Shown: positions 8,236 through 19,531, counted from the stretch's first letter. The stretch is 64,000 nucleotides of DNA from Zoogloea oleivorans (GCF_008107625.1 NZ_SDKK01000002.1:97756-161755), one strand, 5' to 3'. The notes: generated by a model from the letters alone, not told the origin. A program made the numbers and translations.

Positions 8236-9438
8236 TCAGGCCACGCCGGCCAGCAGCCGGTCGCACGTGGCCATGAAACGCGCCATCGCCGTGGCCTGGG
8301 TGAAGCCCTGGTTGCGCTCCCGGTAAGCCTGGGCCCGTTCGCCAAACTCCGGCGCGCTGAAGACCTTGCGCAGCATCTTGTCGATGTCCTTCGGCGGCTG
8401 CTGGTGCCAGTGCCACAGGCCGCAACCGGTCTGCTCGAAGCGCCGGCTGGTCATGATCTGTTCCATCTGCAGCGGCAGCACGAACAGCGGCTTGCCGGCA
8501 GCCAGCATCACATCCACGGTGCCCCCGGCGTGGCACACCGCCAGATCGCATTCCTCGCGCACCCGGCTCATCTTCAAGGGCGCCGAGCTGAACGCCAGGT
8601 TGGCGGTCTGCAGGCGCTCGACCGTCTGTTTGGCCAGGCCCGGGGCGAAGATCAGCACGCTGGCGTCGAGCTTGCCAAGGGCCGTAATCAGCACCTCGAT
8701 GTGCGCGTAGTGGGGCTTGAGGTAGGCGAAGACCTTGCGGGTCTTGCCGGCCGGCCAGCGCGGCTCGACGCCGTGCTCGATGCTGTTGATGGCGCCCACA
8801 TAGTTGTCGGGATCACGCGGGCCGTATACGTCCAGCTCCGGAGCGCCGGTGATGAGGGTCGCCTCGGCAGCGTAGAGGTCGGCCACCCGTTCGAGCAGCG
8901 GCGCGCCCAGCGCAGCCAGCGCGTGGTTGGCGTTGCGCACCAGCTTCTCTTCGCAGTCGCGCTCCCGCGACGGCGCACCGGCTTTCGGGTCCCACCACTG
9001 GTAGAGCGGCATGGGCGTGGCCTGGCGCGGCACGGCAAAGCTGTTGCCGGTGATCAGGCGCGGCAGACCCAGGCCACGGCTGGCCAGCAGGGCCGTGGGC
9101 GCATGATCGAAGACCAGCATGTCGGGCTTGAGCAATTCGAAAAGCTTGCGCCACGCCCGCACGATGGAGAGCAGCCCGGCCGGCTGCAGAAAGCCGAACA
9201 GGAAGAGCGTCTCGGTGAAGTTGAGCGCCGGCGGCAGACCCGACACCGGCGGCAGCCACAGGGGCGCCTGCAGGTATTCAAGGCCGTAGGGGCCGAGCAT
9301 TTCGTCGGCGCGGGAGATGTCGCGCAGGATCATCACCGGCCGGTGGCCACGCTCGCGCAGGGCCTGGGCGATGGGCAGGAAGCGGCCGATGTGACCGTAG
9401 TCGGAACCGAGTTCCCAGATGAGGGCAATGGTGGCCAT
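8236..9438 (-). CDS. GT1-type (MGT-like) glycosyltransferase
   Basis: A 400-residue GT-B fold protein of the UDP-glycosyltransferase superfamily. The N-terminus has ELGSDYGHIGRFLPIAQAL, matching the acceptor-side GHxxP-type start of MGT enzymes. The C-terminal half has CHAGGTVDVMLAAGKPLFVLP, close to the nucleotide-sugar binding signature (HGGxG...G.P...P). Likely cytosolic or membrane-associated; acceptor and sugar are unknown. I place the start at the ATG at 9438. An in-frame start at 9477 would put the terminator of the preceding gene inside the coding region. Confidence 0.75.
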   Translation of the reverse strand: MATIALIWELGSDYGHIGRFLPIAQALRERGHRPVMILRDISRADEMLGPYGLEYLQAPLWLPPVSGLPPALNFTETLFLFGFLQPAGLLSIVRAWRKLFELLKPDMLVFDHAPTALLASRGLGLPRLITGNSFAVPRQATPMPLYQWWDPKAGAPSRERDCEEKLVRNANHALAALGAPLLERVADLYAAEATLITGAPELDVYGPRDPDNYVGAINSIEHGVEPRWPAGKTRKVFAYLKPHYAHIEVLITALGKLDASVLIFAPGLAKQTVERLQTANLAFSSAPLKMSRVREECDLAVCHAGGTVDVMLAAGKPLFVLPLQMEQIMTSRRFEQTGCGLWHWHQQPPKDIDKMLRKVFSAPEFGERAQAYRERNQGFTQATAMARFMATCDRLLAGVA

Positions 9439-9453
9439 GGAATCGAAAATGAA

Positions 9454-9478
9454 AATGGGCGCCGCGAAGGCGCCCATT
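9454..9478 (-). terminator. Terminator of the PEP-CTERM variant gene
   Basis: A 10-bp perfect stem AATGGGCGCC/GGCGCCCATT around GCGAA. Read on the minus strand it is followed by TTTTCATTTT, and it lies just downstream of the stop at 9501. It supports a start at 9438 for the next gene. Confidence 0.75.
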
Positions 9479-9500
9479 AGACCGCAATGAGCGGGGAGCG

Positions 9501-10466
9501 TCAGCGTGGTCGGCGGACTCGTCCGACACCCAGGCCGGCAAGACCGAGGCTCAGCAGCGCCAGGGTGCCGGGCAGCGGCACGACGTTGGCCGCCGTGGCG
9601 GTAATGCCGAAGGTGGCGTTGGTCGGCGGCAGGGTGTTCGCGTCGATGCCGCCCGGATCGCCGAGGCCGGCGTCGATGTAGGCCGTACGGTAACAGGTGC
9701 CGCCATAACCACCATAGCCGCCGTAGCCATCCTCCACCACCGTCATCGGGGCGATGACATCCGGACCATAGCCGCCATAACCGTTGTCACCGTTGCAGGC
9801 GTAGCTCTGCGCAACATAGGAGCCGCTCGCCGTGGTCACCAGGTCGAAATCGATGTTCATGCTTTCGCCGACACCGAGAATGCCCAGATCAAGGCTCACG
9901 TTGGTACCGTTCCAGTAGTACCAGGCCGAGTTGCTGTCGGAACCGCCGGTGGCGCCATTGAGGGCGTTGCTGGCGGTGACGTTGCCGCTGGAATCGAGCA
10001 GCGCGGAGCTGGCGAACAGGGTCGAAGAGGTGTTCTTCTTGATGCTCAGGTCGTAGCCAGCGCTGCCACTGCCGGCCAGCTGGTTGTAGTTGCCGATGCT
10101 CAGGCCGCCGTAATAGATGAAGAAGTTCAGCGTGTACTGGGTGGCGGCCGCGTTGTTGTTGATGACCGACAGGGTGCGATGGAAGGTCGCGGTGCTGTCA
10201 AAAGTGCCATTGCCGTAGGCTGACGCACGATAGGTGCCGTGGTCGTTGCCCCATGCACTGGCGAAGGCGCTGTTGCCATCCGCGCCATAGACGCTGGCGG
10301 AGTCGGTGACATAGGTGGCGCCGGTGGTCGGCCCGAAGCTGCTGGTGGTACCGGCAGTGGCGGAACCACTGGAAGTCAGCACATCGGCCTGGGCCGGCAT
10401 GGCGGCCAGGGCCCCGAGGCTCATCAGGGCAATAACCAGGGTACGCATTGGATTGGTCTTGATCAT
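9501..10466 (-). CDS. Exported protein with PEP-CTERM-like sorting tail
   Basis: A 321-residue secreted protein. The signal peptide is about 7-28 (MRTLVIALMSLGALAAMPAQA). The Ser/Thr/Ala/Tyr-rich body has a Gly-Tyr repeat segment (GYGGYG and YGGYGGYGG, about residues 225-260). The C-terminus is VPLPGTLALLSLGLAG followed by VRRPR, the VPLPG variant of the exosortase signal. Two in-frame ATGs (10466 and 10448) are plausible and neither has a clear ribosome site. The Gly-Tyr repeats suggest a matrix or surface structural protein (inference). A possible weak sigma-54 element lies about 60 bp upstream. Confidence 0.75.
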   Translation of the reverse strand: MIKTNPMRTLVIALMSLGALAAMPAQADVLTSSGSATAGTTSSFGPTTGATYVTDSASVYGADGNSAFASAWGNDHGTYRASAYGNGTFDSTATFHRTLSVINNNAAATQYTLNFFIYYGGLSIGNYNQLAGSGSAGYDLSIKKNTSSTLFASSALLDSSGNVTASNALNGATGGSDSNSAWYYWNGTNVSLDLGILGVGESMNIDFDLVTTASGSYVAQSYACNGDNGYGGYGPDVIAPMTVVEDGYGGYGGYGGTCYRTAYIDAGLGDPGGIDANTLPPTNATFGITATAANVVPLPGTLALLSLGLAGLGVGRVRRPR

Positions 10467-10524
10467 GGATGGATTTATAAGTTTTTCGAGTAGAAAAATA
10501 CCCACAAGCAGGTAGTGACACAAA

Positions 10525-10540
10525 GCAGGTTTCAGGCCCA
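10525..10540 (-). promoter_or_regulatory. Weak sigma-54-like element
   Basis: On the minus strand GGG, then CCTGAAACCT, then GCTT gives GG-N10-GC spacing. The -24 box (GGGCCT) and -12 box (CTGC) are poor matches. Listed because other PEP-CTERM genes here have better versions at similar distance from the start codon. Confidence 0.28.
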
Positions 10541-10717
10541 AACCCATAAACAACTGATTTACATGAAACTCCCGTTCGGCATGGAAAGGGATTGCGGACG
10601 GGGTGTAAATAAATGCGACTAGCATCAATCGGCATGCCGGATTATTCAAATATATAACTAAAGTAATAATCGACCGCGTCGTAATGCCTGACCTACCCCG
10701 CGTCCCGGATTCTCATC

Positions 10718-12334
10718 ATGAAACTGACCCAACGCCTCGTGATTGCCCTGAGCACCGCACTGATCGCCCTGCTCGGCATCGGCGCACTCGGCCTGTGGCA
10801 ACTGAAGCAGGCCAACGCCCGCTTTGAATACATCCAGGCCAACATCTTTCCGAGCCTGCGCGTCATGCAGGAGGCCCGCGGCTTCCTGACCAACAGCCGG
10901 ATGAGCACCTACCAGCACGCCCTGATGTCCGACCCGGCCCACCACAAGGAAGTCGAGCGGGCGATCCAGGAAGCCGACGAAAAACTCGACGCGAAGCTCA
11001 GCGAATACGAACAGAACTTCATTTCCGACGACACCGACCGCCAGTTGCTGGTCGCCGATCGCGCCGCCCTCAAGATTTATCGCGCCACCCGCTCGCTCTA
11101 CCTTGAGAAGTCGAATGCCGGCGAGATGGAAACCGTGCGCACCATGCTGCGCACCAATCTGAAAGAAGACGCCCTGGCCGCGCGCGGCAGCCTGGCCAAG
11201 CACGAGGAGTTCAACTACGCGATGGGCGAAAAGCTGCGCCAGGAAAACGCCGCTGATTACACCGCTGCCCTGTGGACCGTCGGCGGCGTCCTAGCCGCCG
11301 CCTTCATCATTGTCGGAATCCTGGCCTCACTGCTCATCACGTCCCTGCGCGAAAGCCTCGACGGCATCCGCGGCACGCTGGTGCACGTCAATGCCTCCCT
11401 CGATTTCACCGCCCGGGCACCGGTCAAGCGCATGGACGAAATCGGCGAAACCGCCACCGCCTTCAACCAGTTGCTGTCCAAGCTGCAGGAGAACTTCCAC
11501 AGCCTCATCGAAGGTGCCCGCACGGTGGCCGGCGCGAGCCGCGAAATGAATCAGGCCTCGATCCAGGTTTCCACCGCTGCCGGGCAGCAGAGCGAAGCCT
11601 CCTCGGCCATCGCCGCCACCGTCGAGGAAATGACTGTCAGCATCAATCATGTGGGCGACCGGGCCACTGAAGCCCACCAGTTGGCCGGCAAGTCCGGCGA
11701 GATGGCCAAGGCCGGTTCCGCCACCATCGACCACACGATCCGGGACATCCGCAGCATTTCCCAGTCGGTCAGCGCCGCCGCCGGCTCGCTGCGCGAATTG
11801 AGTGCCCAGGGCGAACGCGTCGGCACCGTCGTTCAGGTCATCAAGGAAGTGGCCGACCAGACCAACCTGCTGGCCCTCAACGCCGCCATCGAAGCCGCCC
11901 GCGCCGGTGAACAGGGCCGCGGCTTCGCGGTGGTGGCCGACGAAGTCCGCAAGCTCGCCGAACGCACCTCCAGCTCGACCCAGGAAATCGCCTCCACCAT
12001 CGAGGCGATGCGCCGGCACTCCATGCAGGCTGCCGCCGAAATGCAGGCCGCTGAAAGCCTCGTGACCCAAAGCGTAGCGCGCGCCGACGACACCGACCGG
12101 GCCGTTCATGAAATCGGCGCAGCGGCCACCGCCACCGCCCATACCGTCGCCGAGATTTCCGACGCCATCCGCGAACAGGGCGCCGCCAGCAACAACATTG
12201 CCGTGCAGATCGAACGCATTGCCCAGATGGCCGAAGAGTCGGCCGCCGCTGCCGCGCAATCCTCCAGCAGTGCGCGCCGCCTCGACGAGCAGGCGCGGCA
12301 CCAGATCGCCACCCTGGAGCAATACCGGGTCTGA
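10718..12334 (+). CDS. Methyl-accepting chemotaxis protein
   Basis: A 538-residue transmembrane chemoreceptor. TM1 is at about 7-30. A periplasmic four-helix-bundle sensor with a Tar/4HB-like layout spans about 35-185, and TM2 about 188-212. A HAMP domain follows, then the cytoplasmic signalling hairpin. The hairpin tip has the conserved [20 protein letters not shown] and [15 protein letters not shown] strings that contact CheA/CheW. No CheR-binding NWETF-type tail is present. Ligand is unknown. A loose FliA-like sequence (CTAAAG near 10658) lies upstream, but I do not rely on it. No che or flagellar genes are in the window. Confidence 0.93.
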   Translation: MKLTQRLVIALSTALIALLGIGALGLWQLKQANARFEYIQANIFPSLRVMQEARGFLTNSRMSTYQHALMSDPAHHKEVERAIQEADEKLDAKLSEYEQNFISDDTDRQLLVADRAALKIYRATRSLYLEKSNAGEMETVRTMLRTNLKEDALAARGSLAKHEEFNYAMGEKLRQENAADYTAALWTVGGVLAAAFIIVGILASLLITSLRESLDGIRGTLVHVNASLDFTARAPVKRMDEIGETATAFNQLLSKLQENFHSLIEGARTVAGASREMNQASIQVSTAAGQQSEASSAIAATVEEMTVSINHVGDRATEAHQLAGKSGEMAKAGSATIDHTIRDIRSISQSVSAAAGSLRELSAQGERVGTVVQVIKEVADQTNLLALNAAIEAARAGEQGRGFAVVADEVRKLAERTSSSTQEIASTIEAMRRHSMQAAAEMQAAESLVTQSVARADDTDRAVHEIGAAATATAHTVAEISDAIREQGAASNNIAVQIERIAQMAEESAAAAAQSSSSARRLDEQARHQIATLEQYRV

Positions 12335-12339
12335 CCGGT

Positions 12340-12355
12340 GGGCGGGGAACCGCCC
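12340..12355 (+). terminator. Possible terminator after chemoreceptor
   Basis: GGGCGG/CCGCCC stem with a GGAA loop, 6 bp past the stop. The following T run is short and interrupted, so this is a weak call. Confidence 0.45.
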
Positions 12356-12404
12356 GCCCTTGTTCCCGGTCAATCGGGCATCGCTTCCTGTTGATGCCCG
12401 CCCC

Positions 12405-13544
12405 GTGCGCCTTTCCCCAAGCTCCGACCCAGAGCTCGCCGCCCGCCTCACCGCGGTTTCCCCGAGCGACTACGCGCTGACCCGCAACCATCTGGACGGC
12501 GCCGTCACCGGCCTGTCCCCATGGATCACCCACGGCAGCGTGACGCTCCCCGAATTGGTCGAACACTTCCAGCTCCAGCCGGACGACAAGCTGGCCTTCC
12601 AGTTCGGCTGGCGGGAGTTTTTCCATCACGTGTGGGGACAACTGGGCGAGGGCATCTTCGCCGACATCCGCCCCGGCCTGCCCGGCGTGACCTACGCCGG
12701 CACCCTGCCCGCCGATATCCGCGAAGCGCGAAGCGGCATTCCAACCATCGACCGCAGCGTGGTCGAGCTGTACGCCACCGGCTACCTGCACAACCACGCC
12801 CGCCTGTGGCTGGCCAGCTACACGGTGCATCTGCGCAAGGTGCACTGGCGCGTCGCCGCCGACTGGCTCTACGGCCATCTGCGCGACGGCGACCTGGCCG
12901 CCAATCACCTGTCCTGGCAATGGGTGGCCGCCACCTTCAGCAGCAAACCCTATCTCTTCAACGCCGACAACGTGGCCCGTTTCGCGCCGGCCGACTGGCA
13001 TTGCCCTGGCAGCGTGCTGGACACCCGCTACGAGCGGCTGGAGGAAATCGCCCGTCACAGCACCGCACTCGACGCCTCGCCCCCCACCGGCGACGGCGTC
13101 CTCGAACCACCGCTGCACGGAGAGCCGCCCCTCCACCTCATCAGCCCCGCCGATTTCCTGTCACCCGACAGCAGCGGGCCGTTGCACCTCGTCCATCCCT
13201 GGGCCCTGCGGCCGGTGCCGGCTGGCAGCGGCCGACGCATCGGCGTCATCCACCTGCCCTTCCACCGGCGCTTTCCCTGGTCGGCGGAACGCTGGGCCTT
13301 CGTGCTGCCGCGTCTGCGGGCCGTCACCGACGCCCTTTTCATCGGCGACATCGCCACCCTGAACGACCACGTCAGCGCCGAAGCGACCCTCAACCCCGGC
13401 TACCGGGATGCCCTCGCCGCCATCGGCGCCGAACTCACGCCTGCTCCACGCTGGCTGCCCGATCCGCCGGAACTATGCCCATCCTTCAGCCGTTTCTGGC
13501 AACAGACCGCCGGGCGCCGCCATGCAGGGCGCTGGCACGCCTGA
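12405..13544 (+). CDS. Photolyase/cryptochrome-like FAD-binding protein without antenna domain
   Basis: About 379 residues matching the C-terminal helical FAD-binding half of DNA photolyases and cryptochromes. The motifs LSPWITHG, FQFGWREFFHHVW, the YLHNHARLWLASY region and SWQWVAATFSSKPY can be seen in family order. The N-terminal alpha/beta antenna domain is missing. A C-terminal part of about 130 residues of unknown type is added instead, ending GRRHAGRWHA. I use the in-frame GTG at 12405 because no ATG fits; the start is uncertain. The next gene is DUF2256, a known genomic companion of this family. Blue-light or DNA-repair function is inferred, not shown. Confidence 0.78.
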   Translation: MRLSPSSDPELAARLTAVSPSDYALTRNHLDGAVTGLSPWITHGSVTLPELVEHFQLQPDDKLAFQFGWREFFHHVWGQLGEGIFADIRPGLPGVTYAGTLPADIREARSGIPTIDRSVVELYATGYLHNHARLWLASYTVHLRKVHWRVAADWLYGHLRDGDLAANHLSWQWVAATFSSKPYLFNADNVARFAPADWHCPGSVLDTRYERLEEIARHSTALDASPPTGDGVLEPPLHGEPPLHLISPADFLSPDSSGPLHLVHPWALRPVPAGSGRRIGVIHLPFHRRFPWSAERWAFVLPRLRAVTDALFIGDIATLNDHVSAEATLNPGYRDALAAIGAELTPAPRWLPDPPELCPSFSRFWQQTAGRRHAGRWHA

Positions 13545-13580
13545 TTCCGAACTGACATCCGCTCCACAGGTCCGCCACCC

Positions 13581-13745
13581 ATGTCGTCTTCCGCCTTCCG
13601 CGGCAACAAGCAAAGCCTGCCCAGCAAGCCCTGCGCCGCCTGCGCTCGCCCCATGACCTGGCGGCGCAAATGGGCGCGCTGCTGGGACGAAGTCAAATAC
13701 TGCTCCGACGCCTGCCGCCGCACAGCGCTCAAATCCAAGCCATGA
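13581..13745 (+). CDS. DUF2256 small Cys-rich protein
   Basis: A 54-residue protein with two zinc-ribbon-like Cys pairs: CAAC near residue 18 and CSDAC near residue 43, with WRRKW and WDEVKYCS between them. This is the DUF2256 pattern, a short protein nearly always found next to cryptochrome/photolyase-family genes. It starts 36 bp after the FAD protein and is probably co-transcribed. Function is unknown; a zinc-bound accessory factor is a reasonable inference. Confidence 0.85.
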   Translation: MSSSAFRGNKQSLPSKPCAACARPMTWRRKWARCWDEVKYCSDACRRTALKSKP

Positions 13746-13766
13746 GTTGCATGAACCCGCGCTGAC

Positions 13767-14513
13767 TCAGTGGCCCTCGACCGGACTCGCGGCCAGCGCC
13801 GCGTCGAAGCGCATCAGCGCCGCCTGAAAGCGTGCCACCCGCAGCGCCGGCGTGCTGCCCTCCGGCGCATGGGTCAGGTCCATCCATGTGGCGGGCGGCA
13901 CCCCGGCCAGCGTGGCGTGACGCACAAACAGGGCCGCGCTGCTGCCATTGAAGAGGCTGCCGCCGCTGGCCATGACGACCGCCTGATTGATGCCCGCATG
14001 CACGCCGGCCAGGTAAAGGTGCCGGTGGCGCAGGGAGAGGGTACTTTCGATACGCTGGCCGAGGCCGCTTTCGTCATCCTCGAAACGGGTTTGCAGGCGC
14101 GCAAACTCGTCCGCCGTGGTGACCGCCGGCCACTTTGCCGGCCCCACCCCCATCGATTCGGCCAGTACGCCGGCCTCGGCGACAAGGGGAGCGAGCCGGG
14201 CGTCGCCCTGCTGGCGTAGCGTCACATCCGACAAGGCCTGGCTGCCGAGCAGCTCGGCCACATAGCCCAGCTGCCAGCCCAGGCGAAAGGCACCCGAACG
14301 CCGCTCGGCCGGCAGGCGAGCTTCCGCCTCCCGGGAGCGGGCGGCCACCTCGGCCGCATCTTTGGCGGTGGAAGACCAGTCCAGCCGGGTCTGCCAGCGG
14401 CTGCCCAGCTCCGCCACGCCGAGCCAGAAATGCTGCAGCAGCAGATAAGTGCCCGCCAGCGCCAGGGTAATCAGCACAAAGCGCAACGCCTTCGGCATCC
14501 TGTCGGAAAACAT
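13767..14513 (-). CDS. Hypothetical single-pass membrane protein
   Basis: A 248-residue protein with one N-terminal membrane segment (about 10-30, RFVLITLALAGTYLLLQHFW) and a soluble, mostly helical, probably periplasmic remainder. No conserved catalytic motif recognised. Two conserved-looking stretches, HRHLYLAGVHAG and SLFNGSSAALFVRHA, could help a profile search. It is divergent from the membrane/TIR-like gene at 14587 with a 73-bp gap, so they may share a regulatory region. I do not recognise the family. Confidence 0.6.
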   Translation of the reverse strand: MFSDRMPKALRFVLITLALAGTYLLLQHFWLGVAELGSRWQTRLDWSSTAKDAAEVAARSREAEARLPAERRSGAFRLGWQLGYVAELLGSQALSDVTLRQQGDARLAPLVAEAGVLAESMGVGPAKWPAVTTADEFARLQTRFEDDESGLGQRIESTLSLRHRHLYLAGVHAGINQAVVMASGGSLFNGSSAALFVRHATLAGVPPATWMDLTHAPEGSTPALRVARFQAALMRFDAALAASPVEGH

Positions 14514-14586
14514 GGCAGCGCTCCTATCCCCGCAGTGGTCCCGGTGCGATCATAGCAGCGGTGCCTTATCATTCCAGGACTGCGTG

Positions 14587-16170
14587 ATGTCACCCGGCGA
14601 ACTGATCTTCCACTTCCTGAACACGGTCGTTCTGACCGCGCTGGTGGCTTTTTTCGTGCTGTGGCGCTACCGGGTTGGTGTGCTCGCCGGCATGGGCAGC
14701 AGCAGCGGCACGTCCCTTGCGCTACCCAGCGTTCCGCCCGCCCGCACGGTCATCCTGAGCCAGCAGGTGGATGCGCTCGCCTGGGAACGACAAGCGCGCC
14801 GACGCATCGCCCTGGCCATCAGCGGCAGCGTCGCCATACCGGCCCTGGCCCTCGCCGTCCTGCAACTCCACGTCAGCGACCTGCCCCTCACTCCGGCCCA
14901 CGTCCTCCTCATCGGTGGCAGCCTGCTGGTCGCAGCGGTGCCGATGGTAGCCGTCAGCCTGGCCCTGAATTTTCGCCAGGCGGTGCTTCTGGCCCTCGCC
15001 CTGCTGCTCGCCGGTGCAGTGCTCGGCACCGTGGTTTCGATGCTCCAGCGGCCCTTTCTTGGACGCACACCGAGCCTCGACCAGTTGCTCAACTTCTTCA
15101 CCTTTTTCCAGTTCGCCGCCGTGTGGCTGCCGCTACCGATGACGCTGATCCTGCTCACCGGCCTGTCGCGCATCCGCGGGGTAGCGCCGATCACCTTCGC
15201 CGGACTGCTGATCTTCGGACTCGCCCCGCTGGCCGGCTCGCGCCTGACGGCCTGGCTGGCCACGGACACCGAGGGCAGCCGGCTGCTGCTCGACATCGGG
15301 CTCAACGGCGCCTTCCTGATGTTGGCCTTACCCACCGCGCTGCTCGCCTGGTGGCGCCTGAAGCACCTCGCCGAAGCCTACGCGGCCAAGCGTTTCTCGG
15401 ACGCCCAGTTGCTGGCCCGCACCTGGTGGCTGATGTTCTGCGCGACGATGGCGCTGGAGCTCATCAACGCCAGGCCCAGCCACACACCGCTGGTCCTCGC
15501 CGGCACGGTTGGCGCCTATGCGCTGTTTCCGTGGCTGAACGGCCGCTTTCTGACCCTCACCCGTCAGCACGGTCATCATCCCCCGCGGCGCACCCTGCTG
15601 CTGCTGCGGGTTTTCGGTTTCACTGCGCGCACAGAACAGCTCTTCGACCGGATCGGCGCGCGTTGGCGCCTGTTCGGCCCGGTGACGATGATCGCCGCCC
15701 CCGACGTGATGGCCCGCACCATCGACCCGGGCGACTTCCTGCGCTTTGCCAGCGGACGCCTGGCGAGCAGCTTTGTCACCAGCCAGGCCGGTCTGGACGC
15801 CGGTCTCAGCGGCATGGATCAGACCCATGACCCGGATGGCCGCTACCGGGTGAACGAGTTCTGCTGCCGGGACGACACCTGGCGCGCCACCGTGGTGGAA
15901 TTGATGGACCGGGCCGACGTAGTGTTGATGGACCTGCGCAAGCTGACCCGCGAACGGGGCGGCTGCGAGTTCGAACTCCGGCAGCTCGCCCATCGCCTGC
16001 CGGCCGGACGGGTCGTGCTGGTCATCGACCAGGACACCGACACCCAGCTGATCCATGCAGCCATGCCCCACCTGCCAGTGATGATCACGCTGAAGAACGG
16101 CAATCCGGCGGAAACCGAGGCCCTGTTCGCAGCGCTCCTGCGGGCAGCGGAACTGCAAGCTGCGGGCTGA
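14587..16170 (+). CDS. Polytopic membrane protein with C-terminal TIR-like cytoplasmic domain
   Basis: A 527-residue protein. About nine hydrophobic segments lie between residues 7 and 330. From about 345 comes a soluble alpha/beta domain beginning LLLLRVFGF and containing RVNEFCCRDDTW, DVVLMDLRKLTRERGGCEFEL and GRVVLVIDQDTD. The pattern of a beta strand with RVFG, a DVVLMDLR strand-turn and a late VVLVID strand resembles TIR/SLOG-type nucleotide-binding folds often used in signalling. This is a weak fold-level similarity, not a firm assignment. The start ATG at 14587 (MSPGEL) puts the first membrane helix at residue 7. The gene is followed at 46 bp by a DSBA-family gene. Function is unknown. 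Confidence 0.6.
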   Translation: MSPGELIFHFLNTVVLTALVAFFVLWRYRVGVLAGMGSSSGTSLALPSVPPARTVILSQQVDALAWERQARRRIALAISGSVAIPALALAVLQLHVSDLPLTPAHVLLIGGSLLVAAVPMVAVSLALNFRQAVLLALALLLAGAVLGTVVSMLQRPFLGRTPSLDQLLNFFTFFQFAAVWLPLPMTLILLTGLSRIRGVAPITFAGLLIFGLAPLAGSRLTAWLATDTEGSRLLLDIGLNGAFLMLALPTALLAWWRLKHLAEAYAAKRFSDAQLLARTWWLMFCATMALELINARPSHTPLVLAGTVGAYALFPWLNGRFLTLTRQHGHHPPRRTLLLLRVFGFTARTEQLFDRIGARWRLFGPVTMIAAPDVMARTIDPGDFLRFASGRLASSFVTSQAGLDAGLSGMDQTHDPDGRYRVNEFCCRDDTWRATVVELMDRADVVLMDLRKLTRERGGCEFELRQLAHRLPAGRVVLVIDQDTDTQLIHAAMPHLPVMITLKNGNPAETEALFAALLRAAELQAAG

Positions 16171-16216
16171 TCCCGGAGTGCTAGACTCGAAGCTCCCCCC
16201 GGCTCCGGAGACCTCC

Positions 16217-16822
16217 ATGAGCAAGCAGACCCTCGACTTCTGGTTTGAATTCGCCAGCTCCTATTCCTACCTGAGCGTAATGCGCATCGAAGCACTCGCC
16301 CGCGAGGCCAAGGTGACGGTGGTATGGCGCCCCTTCCTGCTCGGGCCGGTGTTCCTGTCGCTGGGCTGGAACGACTCGCCCTTCAACATCTATCCGCCCA
16401 AGGGACGCTACATGTGGCGCGACCTGGCACGGCTGTCAGGCAAGTACGGACTGCCCTTCCAGGTACCGTCGCGCTTCCCGCGCAACGGCCTGCTGGCCGC
16501 ACGGGTGGCCCTGACCGGTGCCGACCAGCCGTGGATCGGCGACTTTACGCGGGCCGTGATGCAGGCCAACTTTGCACAAGACCGGGAAATCGCCGAGCCG
16601 GCGGTGATCGAGGAAATCCTGACCCGCCTGAACCTGCCGGCCGCAGCCCTGCTGGAACAGGCCAACAGCCCGGAAAACAAGCAGGCCCTGCGCCGCCAGA
16701 CCGAACAGGCCGGCGAACTGGGATTGTTCGGCGCCCCCAGCTTCATTACCCCTGACGGAGAAGTGTTCTGGGGCAACGACCGGCTGGAAGATGCGCTGGC
16801 GTGGGTCAAGGCCCACGGCTGA
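16217..16822 (+). CDS. 2-hydroxychromene-2-carboxylate isomerase family (DSBA-like)
   Basis: A 201-residue thioredoxin-fold protein. The N-terminus LDFWFEFASSYSYLS is the HCCA isomerase/kappa-GST signature, with Ser in place of the CxxC of true DsbA. FGAPSFI near 172 is the conserved cis-Pro loop, and FWGNDRLEDA follows, typical of the family. It probably uses glutathione. The physiological substrate is not predictable because no naphthalene-type catabolic genes are nearby. CGGAG 6 bp upstream supports the start at 16217. Confidence 0.85.
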   Translation: MSKQTLDFWFEFASSYSYLSVMRIEALAREAKVTVVWRPFLLGPVFLSLGWNDSPFNIYPPKGRYMWRDLARLSGKYGLPFQVPSRFPRNGLLAARVALTGADQPWIGDFTRAVMQANFAQDREIAEPAVIEEILTRLNLPAAALLEQANSPENKQALRRQTEQAGELGLFGAPSFITPDGEVFWGNDRLEDALAWVKAHG

Positions 16823-16833
16823 CCTGCAGGAAC

Positions 16834-17544
16834 TTACTTGCCGATGAGCGGTGATACCGGAGCAGCCTTCTCACCGGCCGCCGCCTTCTTTGCCTTTTCG
16901 GCTTTTTTGTCGGCGGCCTTGCGGGCGCGCTCATCGTAGTCTTCACGGCTAGCGGCGGCCTGTTCGGCCCGACGCGCGGCCGCAGCCGCTTCCGAGGAGC
17001 GACGGCTGGCCTGAGCGGCCTCGTGACGATTGCGTGTCTCCGCCTCGCGCAGCGCGCGGGACTTGCCTTCCTGCTCGCGCTGAATCCGGGCGGCGTCCTT
17101 CTCGGACAGGTTGCGCAGGCGCGTTTCGCTGTCGGCCCGCGTTCGCGCTTCCTGCTCAGAGCGCTCGATGGCCTTCTTCGATGCCAGTTCCTCCTGTTCG
17201 GCTTGGCGTTCGGCAAAGCGCCGGTTCTTCTCGGCCAGATCGATACGGCCAGCCTCCACATTCAGCGCCCGGGCCTTGCGGATTTCCGTGACCCGCCGCT
17301 GGCGGGCCTGATCGATGCAGCGATTGACCAGGAAACGCTCATAGCAGGCCGCCTCTTCCTGAGCGAAGCGCGCTTCCGCCGCATCGTGCAGGGCCTTGCC
17401 TTCCTCGCGCATTTTTTCGGCACGGGCGATTTCCGTGGCCGGATCGACGGCGGACGCCTCCTGGGCCCCAACAGAACCATGAAAACAAAGGGCCAGCAGC
17501 AGGGTGGACAGGAGAGCGGCAGGGAACGGGCGACAGAGGCGCAT
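16834..17544 (-). CDS. Exported coiled-coil protein, Ala/Glu/Arg-rich
   Basis: A 236-residue protein with a signal peptide (about 1-27, LLLALCFHGSVGAQ) and a long charged coiled coil from about residue 35 to 220, dominated by Ala, Glu, Arg and Lys. Two Cys (ACYERFLVNRC) lie near its start and may form a disulfide. The tail is KKAEKAKKAAAGEKAAP. Composition is TolA-like but there is no TolA C-terminal domain. No enzymatic motif is seen. The start at 17544 is chosen because it opens the signal peptide; the longer frame upstream has atypical composition. Convergent with the isomerase gene, 11 bp apart. Confidence 0.65.
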   Translation of the reverse strand: MRLCRPFPAALLSTLLLALCFHGSVGAQEASAVDPATEIARAEKMREEGKALHDAAEARFAQEEAACYERFLVNRCIDQARQRRVTEIRKARALNVEAGRIDLAEKNRRFAERQAEQEELASKKAIERSEQEARTRADSETRLRNLSEKDAARIQREQEGKSRALREAETRNRHEAAQASRRSSEAAAAARRAEQAAASREDYDERARKAADKKAEKAKKAAAGEKAAPVSPLIGK

Positions 17545-17620
17545 GGGACGGCAGGGCAGTGGGCAACGGGACCGCTTACAATACCGGAATTCCCGCTCTC
17601 TTTCCTGACCTCCTGCTGCC

Positions 17621-19531
<1,911 letters not shown>

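Noticed and set aside
9439-9477. Longer N-terminus for the glycosyltransferase (start 9477)
   Set aside because: It would place the terminator hairpin at 9454-9478 inside the coding region, and the family start is at 9438.
10658-10685. FliA (sigma-28) promoter before the chemoreceptor
   Set aside because: Only CTAAAG fits; the -10 part matches about half of GCCGATAA, too weak to claim.
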